A stretch of 24,716 bases of DNA from Mageeibacillus sp. UBA5747 (lineage in GTDB: Bacteria > Bacillota > Clostridia > Saccharofermentanales > UBA5734), in the NCBI GenBank assembly GCA_002419145.1, contig DIFN01000002.1:324-25039 (forward strand). Reading direction: 5' to 3'. Under the pieces are notes generated by a model. The model made no database searches. It saw only the letters and a list, made by a program, of their open reading frames with translations, and had not been told where the DNA came from. The translations under genes and the position numbers were made by a program. Each line of letters opens with the position of its first letter. The stretch's first letter is position 1. Positions 1 to 6,823 of this stretch are shown here, one piece after another.

Positions 1-292
1 TTTGAGTTCCGTCACATAACCGTACAGGTCATTGCGGTCTTTGAGCGCTTTTTCTATGTCCCTCTGGAATGCGATTCGCCTGGGGATCGATCAGGTCAAT
101 GCCAATGCTGTGGCGGCCTGAATCCGTGTAGAAAGGGTTCCAGGATTCGATGCGATTGCTATCAATCAAGTCTATATCCTGAAAAAGGAATAAATCATAA
201 AGATTAAAACTTTTTCCCTGTATTCGTGAAAAAGATTGAATAATCCGGGTGTGGAGAATAGAATGATCGTGAGGTGTTGAAGAGATGATCAT
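1..292 (-). pseudogene. Possible remnant of an unidentified minus-strand gene at the window edge
   Basis: Two minus-strand reading frames carry protein-like sequence. The first is open from about 292 down to a stop at 29-31 and includes the stretch FQDIDLIDSNRIESW. The second, in another frame, takes over near 95 and runs off the edge of the window with IEKALKDRNDLYGYVTELK. The change of frame near 90-95 suggests a frameshifted or decayed gene, but a sequencing error would look the same. No ribosome site or convincing start codon is visible, and the 5' end overlaps the first codons of the divergent ATPase gene. I do not recognise the family. The stretch is as AT-rich as the neighbouring ATPase gene, so both may have arrived together. 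Chance open frames remain possible. Confidence 0.25.
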
Positions 293-1487
293 CAGGAATC
301 TCTATTTGGAACGCTTGCGCGATTTTTACCATTCTGATTTGGTTAAAGTCATCTCTGGTATCCGGAGATGTGGCAAGTCTGAATTGATCAAACAAATCCA
401 AGCTGAACTCCGCTCGCAAGGCATCCAGAAATCGCAAATCATTTACTTGAATATGGAAGAAATGAGCAACAGCCGCTTTCAGGATCCGGTTCTTTTAAAT
501 GAATATATTCTGAAAACATCAGCCGACAACCCCAAGACCTATCTTTTTCTTGATGAAGTGCAGATTGTAGAACAATTTGAACGACTGCTTAATTCACTCC
601 GCTCAACGGGTCGATACAGCATTTTTATCACCGGATCCAACTCTACGATCTTGTCTGGAAAGCTTGCCACTTTATTGACGGGTCGGACGATCAACATCCA
701 GATGTTTCCCTTCACTTTTTCTGAAGCAGCTGAATTATGTGGAATTTCAAAAAGCCAGGAAGCAGATTTTTTTCTGGATTATTTGCAATGGGGAGGACTG
801 CCTCAGCGGTTTGAGTTTACAAATGAACAATCAAGAATGATTTATCTGGAAGATGTACTCAATTCCATTGTGTACCGAGACGTGATGGTCGATTTAAAGC
901 GTGCCGACAAGACTCTGACCGAGCGACTCCTGGCGTACCTCTATGAAAACACAGCCAATATTTTCTCGGACCATTCGATTTACGAGCAAATCAAGCAGCA
1001 GATGGAAAATGCCGGAAAAAACAAGATCTATGAGTTGATTGAACGGATCGAACAAGCCATGCTGGTACAGAAATGTCGACGATATGATATTCAGAGGAAG
1101 CAAGTTCTGGTTTCTCTGGAAAAATACTATTGCACGGATTTGGGATTGCGTTCGGCCATGCACATCAACAGCAAGCCAGATTACGGAAAACTGCTGGAAA
1201 CCATGATCTATCTCGAATTGAAAGCGAGAGGATTTGAAGTCTATGTTGGTAAAACGTACAAAGGTGAAGTCGATTTTTTAGTGATTGATCAGAATCAGCG
1301 CCGATATATCCAAGTTGCCTGGAACCTTGCTCAAGACACCACTCAGGAAAGGGAGTTTGGCGCCTTTGCACCCATTCCGGACAATTTTCCGCGGTATGTT
1401 ATTTCAAATGATCGAGAGGATTACTCGCAAAATGGCATTCGCCATCTCGATGCGATCGAATTTCTGATGCACCGTATTGGATTTTAA
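285..1487 (+). CDS. AAA+ family ATPase with DUF4143 C-terminal domain
   Basis: 400 residues. A P-loop sits at residues 25-32 (GIRRCGKS), a Walker B-type strand at about 86-93 (YLFLDEVQ) and a sensor-like ITGSNS at 115-120. This is the AAA_14 layout. The C-terminal third (about residues 300-375) looks like the DUF4143/PD-(D/E)XK-like fold, with LETMIYLELKARG followed by GEVDFLV and IQVAW. The usual nuclease lysine after the second strand is absent, as is common in this family, so nuclease activity is doubtful. The start ATG has GAGGTG about 8 bases upstream. Members are widespread, often in many copies, in Clostridia and Bacteroidia; their cellular role is unknown. Base composition is clearly AT-richer than the flanking metabolic genes, which fits horizontal gain. 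The family call is firm; the function is not known. Confidence 0.9.
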   Translation: MIIRNLYLERLRDFYHSDLVKVISGIRRCGKSELIKQIQAELRSQGIQKSQIIYLNMEEMSNSRFQDPVLLNEYILKTSADNPKTYLFLDEVQIVEQFERLLNSLRSTGRYSIFITGSNSTILSGKLATLLTGRTINIQMFPFTFSEAAELCGISKSQEADFFLDYLQWGGLPQRFEFTNEQSRMIYLEDVLNSIVYRDVMVDLKRADKTLTERLLAYLYENTANIFSDHSIYEQIKQQMENAGKNKIYELIERIEQAMLVQKCRRYDIQRKQVLVSLEKYYCTDLGLRSAMHINSKPDYGKLLETMIYLELKARGFEVYVGKTYKGEVDFLVIDQNQRRYIQVAWNLAQDTTQEREFGAFAPIPDNFPRYVISNDREDYSQNGIRHLDAIEFLMHRIGF

Positions 1488-1524
1488 AACGATTGTTTCA
1501 GCGCATGAGCAAAGGATCAATGAC

Positions 1525-2454
1525 ATGATCATCCAAAAAACAGCCATCGTCGGCATGGGCGCCCTGGGCCTGCTGTACGGTGAACAGATTCAGAAGACCC
1601 TGGGCAAGGATCACCTCTGCTTCGTGATGGATTCGGCGCGTTATCAACGCCACAAGGCAGAAACATACACGATCAATGGTGTGCCGCAGGACTTTACCCT
1701 GTTGGATGCGTCACAAGCCACCCCTGTGGATCTGGTCATCGTGGCCACGAAAGCCAGCGGTCTCGCAGCGGCCATGGACGTGATGGCAGGGCTGGTCGCA
1801 GAACACACGATCATCATCTCGGTTATGAACGGCATCAGCAGCGAGCAGTTCCTGGCCGAACGCTTTGGTGACCGGAACCTGGTCTATTGTGTGGCCATCG
1901 GCATGGATGCCATGCGCGACGGTCATTCGCTCAGCTATGTCAATCAGGGCAAATTGCAAATCGGCATCTTGAAAGAAGAACAGCAACCGGCCCTGACTGC
2001 CCTGTGCCAATTCCTGAACAGGGTCGGACTGGCCTACACCGTGGAAGACGACATCCTGCATGCCCTTTGGGGCAAGTTCCTGCTCAATGTCGGCATCAAC
2101 CAGACCTGTATGGTCTATGAGACCACGTATGCCGGTGCCCTGAACACGCCGCACATCTTTGCGACCATGTCTGCGGCCATGCATGAGGTCATCACGATCG
2201 CCGAAAAAGAAGGCATCCACCTGACCGAGCAGGATTTCGAACAGTATATAACAGTGCTGCGCACACTAAAACCAGATGGCTACCCATCCATGCGCCAGGA
2301 CGCCCTGGCCAGGCGAATGTCCGAGGTGGAACTCTTTGCTGGCACCGTCCTCCAACTGGCTGCCAAACATCAGGTTCCAACTCCAGCGAACGCCTTCTTT
2401 TACCAGCGGATTCAAGAGCTGGAAGCAGGGTATTCAAAGCGGTATAATACCTGA
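1525..2454 (+). CDS. Ketopantoate reductase family (ApbA/PanE-like) NADP-dependent dehydrogenase
   Basis: 309 residues from the chosen start. An N-terminal Rossmann fold carries the dinucleotide loop VGMGALG at residues 9-15. The C-terminal helical domain keeps the family pattern WGKFLLNVGIN, with likely catalytic Lys184 and substrate-binding Asn188, and PSMRQD near residue 254 in the place of the substrate-binding Ser. Ketopantoate reductase makes pantoate for coenzyme A synthesis, but this family has many paralogues of other or unknown substrate, and no pan genes lie nearby. I therefore keep the name at family level. An upstream in-frame ATG at 1477 overlaps the ATPase gene. The ATG at 1525 has AAGGA eight bases before it and begins right at the first strand, so it is preferred. 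Cytosolic. Confidence 0.88.
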   Translation: MIIQKTAIVGMGALGLLYGEQIQKTLGKDHLCFVMDSARYQRHKAETYTINGVPQDFTLLDASQATPVDLVIVATKASGLAAAMDVMAGLVAEHTIIISVMNGISSEQFLAERFGDRNLVYCVAIGMDAMRDGHSLSYVNQGKLQIGILKEEQQPALTALCQFLNRVGLAYTVEDDILHALWGKFLLNVGINQTCMVYETTYAGALNTPHIFATMSAAMHEVITIAEKEGIHLTEQDFEQYITVLRTLKPDGYPSMRQDALARRMSEVELFAGTVLQLAAKHQVPTPANAFFYQRIQELEAGYSKRYNT

Positions 2455-2549
2455 AAAGATGTTTTCATTTCCGTGCCCCCTATGCAAAAATCACTTGATC
2501 GCGTACAATAGCAAGCTTGTAGTCCTGGATACATTTTGGAGGAACCCGC

Positions 2550-4148
2550 ATGAAATACATATTTGTCACCGGTGGTGTGGTCTCAGGCCTGGGCAAGGGC
2601 ATCACGGCCGCATCCCTCGGACGCCTGCTCAAAGCACGTGGCATCAAGGTCACGATGCAAAAATTCGACCCCTACCTCAATGTTGATCCAGGCACCATGA
2701 ATCCCTTCCAGCACGGCGAAGTCTTTGTCACCGACGACGGTGCCGAGACCGACCTCGACCTGGGCCACTACGAACGCTTCATCGACGAGAGCCTCTCCCA
2801 GAACGCCAGCATCACCTCCGGCAAGATCTACTGGTCGGTGATCCAGAAAGAACGCAAAGGCGACTACCAGGGCGCCACCGTCCAAGTTATCCCCCACATC
2901 ACCAACGAAATCAAGGACCGGATTAAACGCGGCAAGACCGGCTACGACGTAGCGATCATCGAAATCGGCGGCACGATCGGCGACATTGAGAGTCTGCCCT
3001 TCATCGAAGCCATCCGCCAGTTCACCGTCGACGTCGGCCGTGAAAACTGCCTGTTCATTCATGTCACCCTTGTCCCCTACATCGCCGCCTCGCACGAGCA
3101 GAAAACCAAACCGACTCAGCACAGCGTCAAAGAGCTTCTCAGCTATGGCATCCAGCCGGACATCATCGTCTGCCGCTCTGAAATCGAAATCAGCCGGGAG
3201 CTCAAGGACAAGATCGCTCTCTTCTGCAACGTTCCGCGCGAATGTGTCATTGCCAACCTCGACCTGCCGACCCTTTATGCCGTGCCGATGGCCCTTGAAA
3301 AGGAAGGACTGCCAGGTATCGTCCTGCGCCGCTTCGGATTTCCCGAAACCGAACCGGACATGAAACACTGGCTCGAAGTCGTCGACGCCCTGGTCAATCC
3401 CAAAGTCTCAGTCCGCATCGCCCTCGTCGGCAAATACGCCGCCCTGAGGGACGCCTACCTCAGCGTTGTCGAATCCCTGACCCATGGCGGTGCCCCGATT
3501 AACGCCGAAGTCGAAATCAAATGGGTTGATTCGGACGAAGTCACCGATGAAACCGCTGCTGATCTGCTCTCCGATGTCGATGGCATCCTCGTCCCCGGCG
3601 GCTTTGGCACCCGCGGTATCGAAGGCAAAATCGCCGCCGCCCACTATGCCCGCATCAACAACGTCCCGTATTTCGGTATTTGCCTCGGCATGCAGATCGC
3701 AATCATTGAAATCGCCCGTAACGTCTTAGGCTACGCGGATGCCCACAGCGCTGAATTCGATCCCAACTCCAAGCATACTGTGATCGACCTGATGCCGGAG
3801 CAAAAAGATGTCGACCAGCTCGGTGGCACCATGCGTCTCGGCCAATACCCCTGTGCTCTCAACGAGAAATCGAAGGCCTACAGTGTCTACCACGAAAGCC
3901 TGATCCACGAACGCCACCGCCACCGTTATGAGGTCAATAACCAGTACCGTGACGAGCTGGCCAGCTCCGGCGTCCTGATCAGCGGCACCTCCCCCGATAA
4001 CCACATTGTCGAGATGATCGAACTGCCCGACCACCCCTGGTTCGTCGCCTGCCAGTTCCACCCCGAATTCAAATCCCGCCCCAACCGACCCCACCCCCTC
4101 TTCGCCGGTTTCGTCAAAGCCTCTTACGAAAACAGCAAAAAGCAATAG
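2550..4148 (+). CDS. pyrG: CTP synthase (glutamine-hydrolysing)
   Basis: 532 residues, close to the usual length of about 535-545. It makes CTP from UTP, ATP and glutamine. The amidoligase domain (about 1-270) starts MKYIFVTGGVVSGLGKG with the P-loop at 12-18, and keeps the HGEVFVTDDGAETDLDLGHY block and the KTKPTQHSVKELLSYG block. The class I glutamine amidotransferase domain (about 290-528) has the nucleophile Cys378 in GICLGMQ, His504 and Glu506 in FHPEF, and ERHRHRYE at about 454-461. Nothing essential is missing. GGAGG lies 7 bases before the ATG. A TACAAT -10-like box is present at 2509-2514, without a good -35. A strong intrinsic terminator follows, so the gene is probably transcribed alone. 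Confidence 0.98.
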   Translation: MKYIFVTGGVVSGLGKGITAASLGRLLKARGIKVTMQKFDPYLNVDPGTMNPFQHGEVFVTDDGAETDLDLGHYERFIDESLSQNASITSGKIYWSVIQKERKGDYQGATVQVIPHITNEIKDRIKRGKTGYDVAIIEIGGTIGDIESLPFIEAIRQFTVDVGRENCLFIHVTLVPYIAASHEQKTKPTQHSVKELLSYGIQPDIIVCRSEIEISRELKDKIALFCNVPRECVIANLDLPTLYAVPMALEKEGLPGIVLRRFGFPETEPDMKHWLEVVDALVNPKVSVRIALVGKYAALRDAYLSVVESLTHGGAPINAEVEIKWVDSDEVTDETAADLLSDVDGILVPGGFGTRGIEGKIAAAHYARINNVPYFGICLGMQIAIIEIARNVLGYADAHSAEFDPNSKHTVIDLMPEQKDVDQLGGTMRLGQYPCALNEKSKAYSVYHESLIHERHRHRYEVNNQYRDELASSGVLISGTSPDNHIVEMIELPDHPWFVACQFHPEFKSRPNRPHPLFAGFVKASYENSKKQ

Positions 4149-4182
4149 GACACCAGCACTCAAAGCTCAAAATCTAGACCAG

Positions 4183-4211
4183 AAGGACCTTCAGACGAAG
4201 GTCCTTTTTTT
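4183..4211 (+). terminator. Intrinsic terminator after pyrG
   Basis: A perfect 10-bp inverted repeat AAGGACCTTC / GAAGGTCCTT with the 4-base loop AGAC runs straight into a T tract. It starts 34 bases after the pyrG stop codon and precedes the next promoter. Confidence 0.93.
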
Positions 4212-4234
4212 AACCCGATTGGTAACAATCCCTC

Positions 4235-4263
4235 TTGTGGCACAGACACTCCCCGCCTACAAT
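4235..4263 (+). promoter_or_regulatory. Sigma-A-like promoter of the peroxiredoxin gene
   Basis: TTGTGG (4235-4240), exactly 17 bases, then TACAAT (4258-4263). The site lies between the pyrG terminator and the peroxiredoxin start, about 50 bases before the ATG. This is a pattern match only. Confidence 0.6.
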
Positions 4264-4315
4264 CAACCCATAACATTCAATGTATAAACCCATTTTTAAA
4301 ACAAGGAGGCACATC

Positions 4316-4795
4316 ATGCTTGCTGTTGGAGACAAAATTCCGGTCGATATACCGGTGCTCGATGCCTATGGTGATCCGACCAGCCTGGCCGCTTTTGCCG
4401 GCCAAAAGCTGATCCTATATTTCTACCCGAAAGACAACACTCCCGGCTGCACGACCGAGGCGATCAATTTCGAAAGTGTGCGCAAAGATCTGACGGAACT
4501 TGGCTGGAAGGTGATCGGCATCTCGGCAGACAGTTGCAAGAGCCACGAGGGCTTCAAGATCAAGTACAACCTTGGCTTCACGTTGCTTTCAGACCCAGAC
4601 AATACCCTGTCTGCAGCCTTTGGCGCCTACGGCGAAAAGAAGAACTACGGCAAGACCTACATGGGGATCATCCGCAGCACCTTTCTGGCCGATGCATCCG
4701 GCACGATCGTCAAAGTCTACCCCCAAGTCAAAGCCGACGGCCACGGCGAAGCTGTCCTGAACTGGATCCGGGAAAATCTCGGAGCTGCCCTCTAG
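4316..4795 (+). CDS. bcp: Thioredoxin-dependent peroxiredoxin, Bcp/PrxQ type
   Basis: 159 residues from an ATG with AAGGAGG six bases upstream; the in-frame ATG at 4280 has no such site. This is an AhpC/TSA-fold peroxidase that reduces hydroperoxides in the cytosol. The peroxidatic Cys45 lies in DNTPGCTTEA. The resolving Cys found five residues later in classic Bcp is Ile50 here. The only other cysteine is Cys74, in the segment ISADSCKSH, where the family usually has no Cys. The protein may therefore work as a 1-Cys enzyme or use Cys74; the sequence alone cannot decide. Downstream family blocks are intact (LLSDPDNTLSAAFGAYGEK, the RSTFLAD strand). Its stop codon overlaps that of the convergent xth gene. 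Confidence 0.95.
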   Translation: MLAVGDKIPVDIPVLDAYGDPTSLAAFAGQKLILYFYPKDNTPGCTTEAINFESVRKDLTELGWKVIGISADSCKSHEGFKIKYNLGFTLLSDPDNTLSAAFGAYGEKKNYGKTYMGIIRSTFLADASGTIVKVYPQVKADGHGEAVLNWIRENLGAAL

Positions 4796-5559
4796 ACCTC
4801 GATATCCAACACCACCGGGCAGTGGTCAGAACCCATCTGGTCCATTATCAGTGAAGCGCCCTTGAGCTTCGGCACGAGATCCTGACTGACGAAAAAATAA
4901 TCCAGACGCCAGCCGACATTGCGGTCCCGAGCGCGGGATTTCATGTCCCACCAGGAATAGAATCCGCCGCCAGACTCGAACACGCGGAATGTATCGACAA
5001 AACCGCTGGCTACCAACCGATCGAGAAACGCGCGTTCTTCAGGCAAAAACCCGGAGACCGTCGCGTTTTCTTTTGGCCGCGCCAGGTCGATCTCCTGGTG
5101 TGCGGTGTTGAAATCGCCGCAGACAATGACCGACCTGCCTGCGGCCACCTGTCCCAGCGCATGCTGGTGGAAAACCTCATAAAAATCGAGCTTGAATTTC
5201 AGGCGGTCGCCATTGGCCGTGCCATTCGGATAATAGATGTTGTAGAGGACAAAATCGCCGAAGTCAGCAATCTGGGTCCGACCTTCATGGTCAAACTCAG
5301 GCACACCAAAGCCATGAATGACGGACAACGGTTCGCGGCGGGTGTAGATCGCTGTACCACTGTAGCCTTTGCGCTCTGCAGAATGAATGAAAAATTGATA
5401 GCCTGGCACGTCTCGTAACGTAGGCGGTAACTGACCATCGATCGCCTTGACCTCCTGCAGGCAAATAATATCGGCCTGCTCACGCGCGATAAAATCAAGA
5501 AACCCCTTCTTTTCTGCGGCACGCAAGCCATTGACATTCCAGCTGATTAATTTCGTCAT
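4792..5559 (-). CDS. xth: Exodeoxyribonuclease III / AP endonuclease
   Basis: 255 residues, the normal size for the ExoIII (XthA/ExoA) branch of the endonuclease/exonuclease/phosphatase superfamily. It cuts DNA 5' to abasic sites and removes 3' blocking groups in base excision repair. Visible active-site elements are SWNVNGLRA at 6-14, metal ligand Glu36 in LQEVK, the NIYYPNG block at 107-113, Asp149 and Asn151 in GDFNTAH, a WRLDYFF block at 217-223, and Asp245-His246 in GSDHCPV. The ATG has AGGAGG on the minus strand about 9 bases upstream. It is transcribed toward bcp, and the TAG stops of the two genes share the palindrome CTAG at 4792-4795. Confidence 0.97.
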   Translation of the reverse strand: MTKLISWNVNGLRAAEKKGFLDFIAREQADIICLQEVKAIDGQLPPTLRDVPGYQFFIHSAERKGYSGTAIYTRREPLSVIHGFGVPEFDHEGRTQIADFGDFVLYNIYYPNGTANGDRLKFKLDFYEVFHQHALGQVAAGRSVIVCGDFNTAHQEIDLARPKENATVSGFLPEERAFLDRLVASGFVDTFRVFESGGGFYSWWDMKSRARDRNVGWRLDYFFVSQDLVPKLKGASLIMDQMGSDHCPVVLDIEV

Positions 5560-5659
5560 GATCGGGGTCCTCCTGCAAAACTGTGGGCAAACATTTCACG
5601 CCTATTGTAGCAAAAGACGAGGAAATTATCTGGGGGAAGAAACTTTCTCACAGTGAAAC

Positions 5660-5679
5660 CTATGTTAGAATAGACATAG
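5660..5679. promoter_or_regulatory. Putative PadR operator overlapping the padR -10 region
   Basis: Perfect inverted repeat CTATGT-N8-ACATAG. Its core, ATGT-N8-ACAT, is the known PadR-family recognition pattern. The 8-base spacer contains TAGAAT, a plausible -10 box, so binding would block RNA polymerase. The centre is about 42 bases before the chosen start of the PadR gene, which suggests autorepression. No clear -35 box is seen. That this protein binds here is inference. Confidence 0.65.
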
Positions 5680-5711
5680 TTTAAAAATAACATATGCTGG
5701 GAAGTGAAAAA

Positions 5712-6719
5712 ATGTCTATACAATACATCATCCTCGGCTACCTCAGCACTGCCAGCCAATCGGGCTATGATTTGAAGAAGGCCATTGCAGCCCATCCTTT
5801 CCTGCCCTGGAGCGGGAACAACAACCAGATTTACAAGTCGCTGATGGAATTGGAAAACCAGGGTTTTATCGAGTCTGAGACAGTAATCCAGAGCATGGCT
5901 CCCAACAAAAAGATCTACAAAATCACTAATCCGGGCCGGGCGCTTTTGAAATACTGGCTGTACGAGCCGGTCCATCCGGCCAATTTCAACTTCCCCCTGC
6001 TGGTCAAACTGCAGTTTGCCGATCCTCTCAAGCCGACGGATTGGTTTGAGATTTTCATGAAATACCGGCAGGAGCTTAACGACCGCCTGCTGCTTTATAA
6101 AAATATGCCATTGTCGCGCCTGAATACGGCAAAACCTCAGAAGCCAGGCGCAGGTGATCTGACAGCCAGCTGCAACAAACTGGCATTGAAGTACGAAACG
6201 GCACGGCTGGAAAATGAAATCCAAATGGTCAACCAATTTCTGGACATGGTCAAGGTCCAGGCAGGCTGGAAAGACCCGGCAAGCCTGCCTCAAGATCCCC
6301 TTGAGCAAGACATGCACCCGCCGATCGTCTACCCGTTGGCTGGACAGGTTTTCGACCAGCTCAAGGTTCACCGCCTGGACGTAGACGAACTTCCTGTTTT
6401 GGAATTGACAGGAGCCGGCGCGGTCATTGGTTCAGAGAGAGACGCTCTTGATTTGCTGGCTCTGTGCCGCGAACACCAGGCACAGGGCATTCTCGCCTCG
6501 ACCAGCCTGTTTCACGATGATTTTTTTCGCTTGAAATCAGGTATCGCCGGAGCGATTCTCCAGAAGCTGGCTCATTACCAGGTTCGTCTGGCACTGGTCA
6601 GGCAGCCTGAGCAAAAAATCAAAGGCAAATTTCTCGAGTTCGTAAACGAGTCCAACAACGGCAGCTATTTTGCCATTCTGGACAGCAGGGACGAAGCGAT
6701 CCGCTGGCTGATTCACTGA
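5712..6719 (+). CDS. PadR-family transcriptional regulator fused to a DUF4180 domain
   Basis: 335 residues. Residues 1-85 are a PadR winged helix: SGYDLKKAI, then GNNNQIYKSLMELENQGFIE, with the wing running through KKIYKITNPGRALL. Residues 90-185 are the helical C-terminal dimerisation domain of this family (Vir_act_alpha_C type). After a linker, residues about 225-333 match DUF4180 (SERDALDLLALC, then HDDFFRLKSGIAGAILQK, then NGSYFAILDSRDEAIRWL). DUF4180 is of unknown function and usually a stand-alone small protein. The ATG at 5712 follows GGGAAGTG; an in-frame ATG at 5694 has no ribosome site. The inverted repeat at 5660-5679 suggests self-regulation. The targets are unknown; hppA lies downstream in the same direction, but no second operator copy is seen there. 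The domain calls rest on recalled family patterns. Confidence 0.88.
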   Translation: MSIQYIILGYLSTASQSGYDLKKAIAAHPFLPWSGNNNQIYKSLMELENQGFIESETVIQSMAPNKKIYKITNPGRALLKYWLYEPVHPANFNFPLLVKLQFADPLKPTDWFEIFMKYRQELNDRLLLYKNMPLSRLNTAKPQKPGAGDLTASCNKLALKYETARLENEIQMVNQFLDMVKVQAGWKDPASLPQDPLEQDMHPPIVYPLAGQVFDQLKVHRLDVDELPVLELTGAGAVIGSERDALDLLALCREHQAQGILASTSLFHDDFFRLKSGIAGAILQKLAHYQVRLALVRQPEQKIKGKFLEFVNESNNGSYFAILDSRDEAIRWLIH

Positions 6720-6823
6720 CATCATGACTAAAAAGATGGTGGCATTGACCTTGTACATTTGTGATATGATGACTATTGCAGGGACTTTGGCCTGCTAATT
6801 GACAGAAAGTGGGGATGTATCAC

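Noticed and set aside
285..1487. AAA+/DUF4143 gene as part of a known defence system
   Set aside because: No toxin, nuclease, methylase or other defence partner is visible in the window, and the nuclease-like part lacks its lysine.
2583..3368. Long minus-strand open frame of 261 codons opposite pyrG
   Set aside because: It is a shadow of the GC-biased third codon positions of pyrG; no ribosome site and no recognisable protein pattern.
5556..6371. Minus-strand 271-codon open frame opposite the PadR gene
   Set aside because: Overlaps the well-supported regulator, has no family pattern and ends inside the xth promoter region.
6778..6796. GCAGG/CCTGC inverted repeat before hppA as a regulatory hairpin
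   Set aside because: A five-pair stem of this kind is expected by chance; no second feature supports a riboswitch or attenuator.
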